A program made the position numbers and the translations under genes. Under the pieces are notes generated by a model. That model was given only the letters and a program-made list of their open reading frames with translations. It made no database searches and had not been told where the DNA came from. Source: Halobacillus dabanensis (GTDB lineage: Bacteria; Bacillota; Bacilli; Bacillales; Halobacillaceae). Taken from it: a stretch of DNA of 64,000 nt. Shown piece by piece: positions 50,719 to 58,737 of this stretch. The stretch covers positions 303,024 to 367,023 of the forward strand of contig NZ_FOSB01000003.1 in assembly GCF_900114165.1 (NCBI RefSeq), read 5' to 3'. Numbering within the stretch: the stretch's first letter is position 1; each line of letters opens with the position of its first letter.

Positions 50719-51969
50719 ATGAATTTTATCGAGTTATTGAATGATCAACAAAAAAGAGAGCTGGAACAACAGTGGGAGGTATTATCTTATGGAGTCTCCT
50801 CCATCATCCCGGAGCAAGAATTCAAACAAAAGATTGCCAAGTCGATCAAGAATCAACAACCATTGAAGGTGAAACTTGGGCTTGATCCGACTGCCCCTGA
50901 TGTCCACCTCGGTCATACAGTGGTGTTGAACAAATTGAAGCAGTTTCAAAACTTCGGTCATACCATTCAATTGATTATCGGTGATTTCACTGGGAAAATC
51001 GGAGATCCGACTGGGAAAACAGCGACACGGACGGCATTGACAGACGAGGAAGTGAAGCACAATGCCAGGACCTATTTTGAACAATTCGGTAAAGTGATGG
51101 ACATGGAGAAAGTGGAGCTTCATTACAATTCTAAATGGTTGTCACAGGTCGACTTTTCGGAAGTGCTCAAACTTGCCAGCACCGTGACGGTTGCACGCAT
51201 GCTCGAGCGGAATGATTTTCACAACCGATATGAAGCCAATAAGCCGATTTACCTTCATGAGTTTTTTTACCCGGTGATGCAAGGATATGATTCCTATGCT
51301 TTATCATCAGATGTCGAGTTAGGAGGGACGGACCAAGAGTTTAACGTCTTATTCGGACGGCAAATCCAGGAACATTACGGTCAGGAGAAACAAGTGGTTT
51401 TGCTTATGCCTTTGATTGAAGGGCTGGATGGCGTAGAGAAGATGTCGAAATCGAAAAACAATTACATTGGGGTGGAAGAAAGCCCGAGGGATATTTTCGG
51501 AAAGACGATGTCGATTCCAGATGAGCAAATTTTAAAGTATTTTCAACTGGTATCGCCTTTGACCATAGATGAGGTCAATGAAGTGAAACAGCAAATGGAG
51601 AAGGGGGCCCTCCATCCAAGGGATGCCAAAATGATGCTTGCTTCCGCTTTGGTAGCAATGCTTCATGGGAAAAAAGCGGCGGAAGAAAGCAAGGCCGATT
51701 TCGAGAATGTATTTCAAAAAAATCAAATACCAGAGGATATGCCTGAAGTCGTTTGGGATGGGAATCAGACTGTAGCAATTGTTGACTTAGTGAAAGAACT
51801 CGGACTTTTGCCATCAAAAAGCGAAGCAAGACGAATGATTAAAAATGGTGGGATACGAGTCAATCAGGAAAAGGTTCCTGATCCTGCCACCATTTTGGAA
51901 GTCAAGGACGGATTAGTGTTGCAAGTTGGCAAAAGGAAGTTCATTCGTCTGCGCCTTTCTTCCTCATGA
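50719..51969 (+). CDS. tyrZ: Tyrosyl-tRNA synthetase, TyrZ type
   Basis: 416 residues, class I. The HIGH motif is HLGH (DPTAPDVHLGHTVV) and KMSKS is exact (GVEKMSKSKNN). LGGTDQEFNVLFGRQ binds the tyrosine/adenylate, and the C-terminal S4 domain has SKSEARRMIKNGGIRVN. The sequence is of the TyrZ class (KLGLDPTAPD) rather than TyrS (CGFDPTA). ATG 50719 follows GGAGGGG; the upstream in-frame ATG at 50650 lies in the repeat. Controlled by the T-box upstream. Confidence 0.93.
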   Translation: MNFIELLNDQQKRELEQQWEVLSYGVSSIIPEQEFKQKIAKSIKNQQPLKVKLGLDPTAPDVHLGHTVVLNKLKQFQNFGHTIQLIIGDFTGKIGDPTGKTATRTALTDEEVKHNARTYFEQFGKVMDMEKVELHYNSKWLSQVDFSEVLKLASTVTVARMLERNDFHNRYEANKPIYLHEFFYPVMQGYDSYALSSDVELGGTDQEFNVLFGRQIQEHYGQEKQVVLLMPLIEGLDGVEKMSKSKNNYIGVEESPRDIFGKTMSIPDEQILKYFQLVSPLTIDEVNEVKQQMEKGALHPRDAKMMLASALVAMLHGKKAAEESKADFENVFQKNQIPEDMPEVVWDGNQTVAIVDLVKELGLLPSKSEARRMIKNGGIRVNQEKVPDPATILEVKDGLVLQVGKRKFIRLRLSSS

Positions 51970-51997
51970 AAGGATGCCACTACTTTTATAAAAGTCC

Positions 51998-52067
51998 GAG
52001 TCGCGCGTAAAAAAGGTGAGTCACACGTAAATAATCGGAGTCGCAAGCAAAAAAGCTGAGTCATAAT
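51998..52067. repeat. Tandem repeat with 20-bp period
   Basis: GAGTC starts at 51998, 52018, 52038 and 52058, exactly 20 bp apart. Units follow GAGTCrCrcGtAAAAAAgst. Located after tyrZ; no terminator-type stem is evident. Confidence 0.65.
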
Positions 52068-52208
52068 CCGGTAGACGTGATGGTCTTGGGCCAAACATTC
52101 ATTTAGAAATGAGATGAAGGGGGGAGAAAGAATGAATCAGCTTCATTTTTAGGTCCCCCTGCTGCCAAAAAAATAAGTCCAAAGGAAATGTGGAGGAAGG
52201 AGAAAAAA

Positions 52209-52829
52209 ATGGAACGAGAGATGTTTATTCAAAAAGTTACTGATCATCTGCACCATACTTATCAATGTCATACCATTATTTTGTACGGCTCTTACCAGAA
52301 CGGCGACTACACAAACGAAAGTGATGTCGACTTGATTGGTTTTTCCGAAGTGGCAGAGGCAGAAAACAGAGTGGAAACTTTTCAAGGCAAACTGTTAGAT
52401 GTTTGGATCCATCCCACCGAAGAGATGAATAAGCCTGAACAATTCCTCAAGGTTCTAGAGGGGGAAATTTTGTTAGATGAGAAACAACAGGCCGAGACTT
52501 TTTTAGAAAAAATTGATGCCATTTATCAAGCAGGTCCAAGAAAATTGGCAGGAAAGGAAAAGCAGTTCTTAAAAGATTGGTTGATAAAAATGAAGGTAAG
52601 ATCCAGAAAAGGGGACATGGAGGGGCGCTATCGATTTTACTGGCTCATTAAAGAAAGTCTGGAAATCTATTTTGAAATGAATGGCAGGTGGTACCTCGGA
52701 CCGAAAAAGTCATTGAACTGGCTCGCCAAGCATGACCCAGAGGGATACCGGAAATATGATAAGTTGCTTGAGGGACCCGGTGACAGAAGACGATTGGATG
52801 CGTGGATCGATCACTTACAGAAACTATAA
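52209..52829 (+). CDS. Nucleotidyltransferase domain protein
   Basis: 206 residues from ATG 52209 following GGAGGAAGGAG. The catalytic core is ILYGSYQNGDYTNESDVDLI (GS and the DxD pair). The C-terminal half is helical (SRKGDMEGRYRFYWLIKESL), resembling kanamycin-nucleotidyltransferase-like or HEPN-linked enzymes. Substrate unknown. Confidence 0.82.
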   Translation: MEREMFIQKVTDHLHHTYQCHTIILYGSYQNGDYTNESDVDLIGFSEVAEAENRVETFQGKLLDVWIHPTEEMNKPEQFLKVLEGEILLDEKQQAETFLEKIDAIYQAGPRKLAGKEKQFLKDWLIKMKVRSRKGDMEGRYRFYWLIKESLEIYFEMNGRWYLGPKKSLNWLAKHDPEGYRKYDKLLEGPGDRRRLDAWIDHLQKL

Positions 52830-52899
52830 ATGCTAGAGAAAGGAAACCCAGGTTTCGTGCATGGTAGAACAGGGTCTATAGAGGCAAGAAGTAAAATCT

Positions 52900-53283
52900 T
52901 TATTTTCCAGCCTCTCTCTGGAATTCCTGCACATCCAAGTCAGTGACTGTTCCTTGATGGAAGTACAATTGCCATCGTCCGTCAATCTTTTTCCAAATGG
53001 AACTCCTCAGCGTGTTTCGGTTTCTTGTTTTGTCTGCAATGTAGTATGTCGATAAGACCACATCAGAAGCCAACGGTTGAATTTCATAATGATGTAAAGT
53101 CATTTCCGTCAATGAGACACCTTTTTCCAGGCAAAATTTTTTATCAAAAGGCCTTCCGGAACTCCCTATTTCCCAGAAGTCGTCAGCTAATATGTTGTCG
53201 AGTTTTTCTTTGGAGATGCGTGTTTCAATCTGGATATGATGTTCTTCCAACTTTTTCAGCTCTTCTTTAAGTGACAGATTCAT
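52900..53283 (-). CDS. DUF4440 / NTF2-like protein
   Basis: 127 residues with the SnoaL/NTF2 cone fold pattern: N-terminal helix, LADDFWEIGSSGRPFDK, and the end SSIWKKIDGRWQLYFHQGTV. Small-ligand binding or isomerase-like activity is possible but unassigned. ATG after GGAGGG. Confidence 0.82.
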   Translation of the reverse strand: MNLSLKEELKKLEEHHIQIETRISKEKLDNILADDFWEIGSSGRPFDKKFCLEKGVSLTEMTLHHYEIQPLASDVVLSTYYIADKTRNRNTLRSSIWKKIDGRWQLYFHQGTVTDLDVQEFQREAGK

Positions 53284-53500
53284 AGGAGCCCTCCTGGAGA
53301 AGTGGTTGTGTTTGGAAATATTATATTATCATTCTAACATATCGAAAAGAAGGGGGAGAGAAGATGGGGAGTGAGTTTTCCTGTGGCATAACGGGATAAG
53401 ACCTGACCTGGACGATAATACCCTTTTATGTTGGAATCCTTTCTATGGTAGGGATAGCATGTGTATATAGATGAATGAAAATATTAAAGGAGGAACGGTT

Positions 53501-54376
53501 GTGAGAAATGAGCAGGAAATGATGGAGTTAATTTTATCTGTGGCAAAAGAGGATGAGCGTATTCGCGCCGTCTATATGAACGGTTCAAGGACGAATAGCT
53601 CTGTTTCCAAAGATATTTTCCAGGATTACGATATTGTTTACGTAGTGACAGAAACGGACTCCTTTTTAAAAGATGAGGGCTGGATCGATGTGTTCGGAGA
53701 AAGACTCATGGTGCAGGAACCTGATAAGAATGACAAGGGAGCAGGTGGGGATTTTACAGACTTCTATGGCTATTTGATGCTGTTTACGGATGGCAATCGT
53801 ATCGACTTACATATAGAAACAATGAACCATTTAAAAGAACATTACGGAAAGGATAAACTGACGGTTCCATTGTTGGACAAAGACGATTGTCTGCCTGATT
53901 TACCAGAACCGACGGATGAAGATTATCATGTACAAATACCCACGGAACAGGACTACATGGGCTGTTGCAACAATTTTTGGTGGTGTCAGCAAAATGTAGC
54001 CAAAAGCCTATGGCGTGATGAAGTCCCCTATGCCAAATTCATGTTCGAATGTGTCATCAGAAGAGATCTGGATCAAATGGTTTCCTGGTGGATTGGAATG
54101 CAGACAGATTTTACGGTGTCGACAGGAAAAGTGGGCAATTACTTTAAGGATTTTCTTCCTGCTGAGTATTGGGATTTGTATGAATCCACTTATTCAGATA
54201 GCAAACCTGAACACATATGGGACGCCATGTTTGCTGCAGGTGAGCTATTCCGCACCCTTGCCTTTGAAGTAGCAGAGCGTTTTTTATACACCTATAGGGA
54301 AAAGGACGATGAAAACATGACAAGCTATTTGAAACAAGTAAGATCCTTGCCTTCCCATGCGAAAAGTATTTTTTGA
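53501..54376 (+). CDS. aadK: Aminoglycoside 6-adenylyltransferase, AadK/ANT(6)-like
   Basis: 291 residues from GTG 53501 after AAAGGAGG; ATG 53471 has no site. MRNEQEMMELIL, YMNGSRTN and FQDYDIVYVV (nucleotide-binding GSR and catalytic DxD-type acids) match AadK of B. subtilis, as do CCNNFWWCQQNVAKSL and the RRDLDQMVSWWIG helix. The enzyme adenylates streptomycin at position 6. Whether it confers resistance in this host is unknown. It is the first gene followed by the conserved 33-nt tag. Confidence 0.85.
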   Translation: MRNEQEMMELILSVAKEDERIRAVYMNGSRTNSSVSKDIFQDYDIVYVVTETDSFLKDEGWIDVFGERLMVQEPDKNDKGAGGDFTDFYGYLMLFTDGNRIDLHIETMNHLKEHYGKDKLTVPLLDKDDCLPDLPEPTDEDYHVQIPTEQDYMGCCNNFWWCQQNVAKSLWRDEVPYAKFMFECVIRRDLDQMVSWWIGMQTDFTVSTGKVGNYFKDFLPAEYWDLYESTYSDSKPEHIWDAMFAAGELFRTLAFEVAERFLYTYREKDDENMTSYLKQVRSLPSHAKSIF

Positions 54377-54445
54377 CTGGTATTTATAATCATCGAGTTG
54401 ATAAGTGTTGGTTATTTGGAAGGGAGAAGAGAGCAAAAGGTAAAG

Positions 54446-54505
54446 TATCTCGAAATCAAGTCTTCCAGAAACGGGCAGGTTAGTTGAAGACTCAGTTTCG
54501 AGATA
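54446..54505 (+). repeat. Array tag 1, complete with both arms
   Basis: The left arm (54446-54465) contains TATCTCGAAA and AAGTCTTC; the right arm (54486-54505) is its inverted copy (17 of 20 positions pair), with the tag core AGAAACGGGC in the loop. T runs follow, so it may also terminate transcription. It lies 70 nt after aadK. Confidence 0.75.
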
Positions 54506-54583
54506 TTTTTCAATTTTTGAAACTAAATTGGTTTACTATCGTACGTGTAATAAGAGGAATGATTTAATGGGGGAAATATAATT

Positions 54584-54946
54584 ATGAAAAAAATATTTAA
54601 AAAATTAATAATTTCCTTAGTGATTGTCATTATCACATATTTTATTTCAGGGGACTCAGGCAGTTTTACTATTGTCATAATAGGCGGGCTGTCTGGCGTG
54701 GTTATTGGTGAGTTAATATGGAATCAGCTTAAACGCAAAAAAGTACAAAAGAGTGGTCGCCAAATGAAACTATTCGAAGGCTTAAACTATAAAGAAAAAG
54801 CATTAAGGTTATTTTTTATTACTTGTATCCTTTCTTTGACCATTTTGATACCAGACTTTCCAATTTCAATTTACGTCATTGGGATTTTAGCACTTTGTTC
54901 AGGGATTGCTTACAATTCAATAAAGCATCTCAATATATCGGGCTGA
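54584..54946 (+). CDS. Membrane protein, unknown
   Basis: 120 residues with four helices in two pairs (IISLVIVIITYFISG, VIIGGLSGVVIGELIW, FFITCILSLTILIPD, VIGILALCSGIAYN) around a basic loop KRKKVQKSGRQ. ATG preceded by a weak GGGGGAAA site. Not recognised. Confidence 0.6.
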   Translation: MKKIFKKLIISLVIVIITYFISGDSGSFTIVIIGGLSGVVIGELIWNQLKRKKVQKSGRQMKLFEGLNYKEKALRLFFITCILSLTILIPDFPISIYVIGILALCSGIAYNSIKHLNISG

Positions 54947-55055
54947 TTTATTGGTGATCAAAAGGAATTGTTGCGTGTCCGGAATCTTATGCGTCGTAAA
55001 CCAAACACCCATTGAGGTGTATTTTTTATGGTCAAAAATGAAAGGAGGTGATTCA

Positions 55056-55151
55056 GTGGGGAAGCAAGGTCAATCCAAGACGAAACAAGCGAACCAACGG
55101 AATGGCCATAAAGGGAAGTATGCTAAAGGGAATAAAAAAGGTAACAAATAA
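55056..55151 (+). CDS. Tiny basic protein
   Basis: 31 residues from GTG 55056, 6 nt after AAAGGAGGTGA, a strong site: Gln/Asn/Lys/Gly-rich throughout (KQGQSKTKQANQRNGHKG). Its composition resembles small spore or nucleic-acid-binding peptides. A strong terminator begins at the stop codon, supporting a real short gene. Confidence 0.5.
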   Translation: MGKQGQSKTKQANQRNGHKGKYAKGNKKGNK

Positions 55152-55182
55152 GTGGCCCACCAAAGTTGGTGAGCCACTTATT
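55148..55182 (+). terminator. Terminator after the tiny basic protein
   Basis: AAGTGGCCCACCAA and TTGGTGAGCCACTT form a stem with one mismatch and a 2-nt-plus loop, followed by ATTTGTT. Confidence 0.7.
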
Positions 55183-55238
55183 TGTTATTAGGGGGATTAA
55201 ACTCTTCGGTATTTCATCTCCATATTAGGGGGTCAATT

Positions 55239-55340
55239 ATGGAAGAGCGTGTAAAAAAGTTAGAGGAAGATTCTAGCGTCGTAATTATGACTGTAGGTAA
55301 CAACTTTGAAATGCTATTAGTAGAAGGTATGAAAGTCTAA
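55239..55340 (+). CDS. Possible 33-residue peptide
   Basis: ATG after TAGGGGGG encodes EERVKKLEEDSSVVIMTVGN followed by NFEMLLVEGMKV. It may be the surviving start of a longer lost gene. The next 290 nt to the lipoprotein gene show no further coding. Confidence 0.35.
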   Translation: MEERVKKLEEDSSVVIMTVGNNFEMLLVEGMKV

Positions 55341-55636
55341 AACATATTAATAGTTTTACAGAGGACTTTCTTTTTTGTACTCACTCTATTAGATACTAAT
55401 AAATATTGTATATATATATTTACTTCCAGGATTCCAAAGCACTTGTAAGGCAAATTTAGGATTGAAGATAGTTGTATAGGGATAAGTTCACATGAATGTC
55501 TATTAAATAGAAAAGGTTGTCTATTTTACCAGATGAAGTGGATACTAAGAATCATTTCCTTGCTTTATTATTGATTTCTCTAATTTTATCATGCCACAAT
55601 GATATCGAATCGAACCCTTAAGAATGGAGTGATTTT

Positions 55637-56104
55637 TTGAAGAAACTATTTTTGGTAATTTTGTTTATCAGTATGTCCGTAATCATATTAGGTTGTGAAG
55701 AGAGTAATGGAGAGTCAACAGATCAAGAAACATCTTCTCAAAATAGCGAAGAAAATACGGATGAGGGAAATAATATAATTTTAGTCGGCACTCCTAATTT
55801 AAATGGAGAAGGATCCAGCGTGGATATGGATCAAGAAATCAGTGATTCAAAAACAATCGATAAAGTTGAAGAGATAATCGGAACAGCAGAGAAAATTGAG
55901 AAACCCCAAAATAAAGTTAATGGAGACCCTGACCTCTTTTTCACGATTACAAAATCAGAGGGGACTAAAAAGGATACTCCAGAAGAAAAAAGGTTTGTAT
56001 GGTATCACGAAGATGGAAGCGCTGTTCTTAGTGATGGTTCGGGAGAATACTACAACATTAGTTCGAACCAAGCTGGAGAATTAAAAGAGGCATTGAATAA
56101 ATAA
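55637..56104 (+). CDS. Lipoprotein, unknown
   Basis: 155 residues from TTG 55637. Signal LFLVILFISMSVIILGC with lipobox ILGC (Cys20), then a very acidic Ser/Glu linker and a small folded part (VWYHEDGSAVLSDGSGEYYN). No family recognised. Anchored on the outer surface. Confidence 0.7.
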   Translation: MKKLFLVILFISMSVIILGCEESNGESTDQETSSQNSEENTDEGNNIILVGTPNLNGEGSSVDMDQEISDSKTIDKVEEIIGTAEKIEKPQNKVNGDPDLFFTITKSEGTKKDTPEEKRFVWYHEDGSAVLSDGSGEYYNISSNQAGELKEALNK

Positions 56105-56116
56105 ATACTTGATGAA

Positions 56117-56151
56117 TCAAAACCTGCGGTAGTTCCGTAGGTTTTTTTATT
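56117..56151 (+). terminator. Rho-independent terminator
   Basis: AAACCTGCGG and CCGTAGGTTT pair with one G-T, followed by a T run. Confidence 0.75.
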
Positions 56152-56356
56152 TTTTAGAACAGTATACATGTGATTGGTAAAGATATTCTGTAAGAATTTT
56201 TATTTATAATATATTTATTATTTTTTAGGTATAATAGACTAGAATGTATGATTTTTAGAATCGATTTCCTCACAGGGTTTCCTAGTTTGTGTAATATATG
56301 TTAATTTTGTGGATGTGATCGATCACATCCACAAAAAACAATGGGAGGAAAGCAAA

Positions 56357-56842
56357 GTGGATAAGTCAAAAATTATATTATCACTTCTATTCGCAACATT
56401 TTTTCTTACTATTATACCAACCACTGTAATGGCTGGTAGTAAGAGTGATACAAATTATTATTCTGACATTGGTTATGTAGGAGATACGCCACACCAATGG
56501 GAAATTGACGTAACTTTTACCGATATTTATAGTGATGAAGGTTCCTATAATATGGTGACAGCTCGATACGCATCTGCAGAAATGCGTTACTATACTCCAA
56601 CCACTAGAGATCAATTCTGGGATTCAGTCAACTATACAAATGGCTCTAAAGACAAAAAGATCGCACCTTGGGATGATTGGTATGATGTTGATTCTAATGA
56701 TACTAGAAAAAAAGTTAACCACTATGATAGAGGGACAGACTCAACTTACAAATCCGTTTATCATCTCGATTTCATTCTTGGGCAGTATGGGGCAGATGAC
56801 GCCACAGATACATATATTTACCCTGTAACACTTTATTGGTAA
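56357..56842 (+). CDS. Secreted protein, unknown
   Basis: 161 residues from GTG 56357 after GGGAGG (an in-frame ATG at 56309 adds 16 residues without a site). Signal IILSLLFATFFLTIIPTTVMA with cleavage after VMA. The mature part is Asp/Tyr-rich (SDTNYYSDIGYVGDTPHQWE, YHLDFILGQYGADDATDTYI) and probably beta-rich. Not recognised. An operon partner starts 18 nt later. Confidence 0.65.
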   Translation: MDKSKIILSLLFATFFLTIIPTTVMAGSKSDTNYYSDIGYVGDTPHQWEIDVTFTDIYSDEGSYNMVTARYASAEMRYYTPTTRDQFWDSVNYTNGSKDKKIAPWDDWYDVDSNDTRKKVNHYDRGTDSTYKSVYHLDFILGQYGADDATDTYIYPVTLYW

Positions 56843-56860
56843 TAAAGAAAGGAGATATTT

Positions 56861-57559
56861 ATGAAGAAAAAAGTATTTAGTATAGCTTCCTTAGTGGTCT
56901 TACTGTTAAGTGTGTTAGCTGTCACAACAGCGGCTTCTCAGAAAGATAGTGAAATGGAGGCTTACGGAAAGTATATTAAGAGTTTAACCGATAGTAAACA
57001 AGAGCTTTTGGAAGTGCACGATGATGCATTGGTAGAAGGAAAGAACAACAAACTTTCATCTACTAACTCAGGTAAGCATTCCGAAAAAACCGATAAATCT
57101 GAAAAAACCGATAATCTTATAAAGAAAAATGAATTCAAAATTTTAACATACTCATTGCAACATCATGAAGGACTGAGTAAAAAAGAGAGTAAAAAAGTCG
57201 CAAGAGACATTCTGATCGAGAGAAAAGCCACTTATAAAGCAGCAAAAAAAGCAGGAATCACTGTAAGTGAGGAAGAAATTAATCAAGAAATTGAAAGAAG
57301 ACTAAATGTTGATTATGGAGAGAAGTTTGATCAATTATTAGATGGTTTAGAACTTACAAAAGAGGAGTTCTGGTCTGATTATAAATATGATCAAGTGGTC
57401 CATGAGTTAACTGTTAGAAAGCTTTATGAACAAGAAACAGGTGGTAAAGTGAAAAAATCAGAAAAATGGCAGAAAAAACTCCAAGAAGAAATTAAAGATT
57501 ATAAAGAGGGCAACAAAAATAAAATAAAAGAATTTGACTCAGAACAAGGAATTGAATAA
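56861..57559 (+). CDS. Secreted SurA-N-like protein without isomerase domain
   Basis: 232 residues. Signal VFSIASLVVLLLSVLAVTTA, a Ser/Lys/Glu linker with tandem SEKTDKSEKTDN, then a helical domain typical of the SurA/PrsA N-terminal chaperone fold (ILIERKATYKAAKKAGITVS, EEEINQEIERRLN, LELTKEEFWSDYKYDQVVHE). No PPIase or lipobox is present. It might assist folding of the secreted partner encoded just upstream. ATG after AAAGGAG. Confidence 0.7.
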   Translation: MKKKVFSIASLVVLLLSVLAVTTAASQKDSEMEAYGKYIKSLTDSKQELLEVHDDALVEGKNNKLSSTNSGKHSEKTDKSEKTDNLIKKNEFKILTYSLQHHEGLSKKESKKVARDILIERKATYKAAKKAGITVSEEEINQEIERRLNVDYGEKFDQLLDGLELTKEEFWSDYKYDQVVHELTVRKLYEQETGGKVKKSEKWQKKLQEEIKDYKEGNKNKIKEFDSEQGIE

Positions 57560-57588
57560 TTACTCTGAAATGGTTCAGAGATCAAAAC

Positions 57589-57632
57589 CTAAAAAGCCAG
57601 TAGCTATTACTGGCTTTTTAGGTTTATATTAG
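57589..57632 (+). terminator. Rho-independent terminator
   Basis: AACCTAAAAAGCCAGTA and TACTGGCTTTTTAGGTT form a long stem around a short loop after the SurA-N-like gene. Confidence 0.85.
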
Positions 57633-57742
57633 GAAATTATCATAATAGTTGGGAATTCTTAGATAATAATTTGCATCTTAATGTATCACAAAACGAAAAG
57701 GTATCTTGTTAATTAGGTGATTTTTTAAAAGGGGGTATTAAC

Positions 57743-57922
57743 ATGAAAGGAACAGATAAACCATTTAATGATGTCATAGCCCATAAGCAAAATGTTGAGG
57801 GTTATCCTGGTACAAGTAGAGGGAAGCTTCCTCTTCCTATTAAATTATTAGGTTACATTTTATTCGGGAGTTTCATATTGACTGTAGTTATAGGGGTATT
57901 CGGTATATTTATAGCCAACTAA
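57743..57922 (+). CDS. Small membrane protein
   Basis: 59 residues from ATG 57743 after AAAAGGGGG. Polar start (KGTDKPFNDVIAHKQNVEGY), then one helix (YILFGSFILTVVIGVFGIFIA). Not recognised. Followed at 139 nt by array tag 2. Confidence 0.6.
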   Translation: MKGTDKPFNDVIAHKQNVEGYPGTSRGKLPLPIKLLGYILFGSFILTVVIGVFGIFIAN

Positions 57923-58060
57923 AGCATACATATCAAATGGGGGTGAAAATTCCTCATTTCAGCCCACTTAAAATAAGTGAAACCATAAACCTTGGTAGGA
58001 GGCGTTTGGCTTTTGTCATTATATAGAGGATGGGTGTTTTAGTTTAAATCTGCTTCAAGA

Positions 58061-58093
58061 TATCTCGAAATCAAGTCTTACATAAACGGGGGC
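58061..58093 (+). repeat. Array tag 2
   Basis: TATCTCGAAATCAAGTCTTA then CATAAACGGGGGC. It runs into the small stem TTGCTT/AAGCAA. It precedes the first Nudix gene. Confidence 0.8.
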
Positions 58094-58166
58094 GTTTGCT
58101 TGATATAAGCAATAATTAATTATCATGAAGCAAATAAATACAACCATTATGGAGGAGTGATTTAAG

Positions 58167-58577
58167 GTGGATCGAGTTGATGTAGCTTACGTCTTTATTT
58201 TTGATGAAATTAAAGAGAAGGTTTTAATGGTGAATAATAAGGGGAGTAGTTGGTCTCTTCCTGGTGGTGCTGTTGAAAGAGATGAAACATTTGAACAGGC
58301 AGCAATTCGGGAAAGCAAGGAAGAAACTAATTTAACAATAGAAACTGTAAACATAGTTGCTGTAAATGAAGCGTTCTTTGAAAATAAGGGCCATCATGCT
58401 CTGTTCATTACTTACAAAGCGAAGATTGTAGAAGGTACTCTACAAATATTACATAAAGATGAGATAGATGAAATTAAGTGGCTAGATAAAAATACCGCAA
58501 ACAAGCTAATGCCTTACCATGAAGGTGGGGTAGAGAGTTTACTTAGATCATCTGCTCCATATACATTCCAAGGTTAA
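58167..58577 (+). CDS. Nudix hydrolase
   Basis: 136 residues. The Nudix box is intact: GGAVERDETFEQAAIRESKE followed by ETNLTI, with both metal-binding glutamates. It hydrolyses a nucleoside diphosphate linked compound. GTG start after GGAGGAG. Single gene between array tags 2 and 3. Confidence 0.88.
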   Translation: MDRVDVAYVFIFDEIKEKVLMVNNKGSSWSLPGGAVERDETFEQAAIRESKEETNLTIETVNIVAVNEAFFENKGHHALFITYKAKIVEGTLQILHKDEIDEIKWLDKNTANKLMPYHEGGVESLLRSSAPYTFQG

Positions 58578-58606
58578 GAGTTCGGTTGGTAGTAGTTCAG
58601 AGAAAG

Positions 58607-58639
58607 TATCTTGAAATCGAGTCTTACAGAAACGGTGAC
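58607..58639 (+). repeat. Array tag 3
   Basis: TATCTTGAAATCGAGTCTTA then CAGAAACGGTGAC, 30 nt after the Nudix stop. It runs into the stem CTTAT/ATAAG. Confidence 0.75.
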
Positions 58640-58737
58640 TTATCCAAAATAAGGACCAGTTAACTTTATACAATGCAAACGATTCTGGAATGTATGGGAT
58701 AATTAGTTGTAAGGAATGATTTAGGGAGTGGCTTAAA

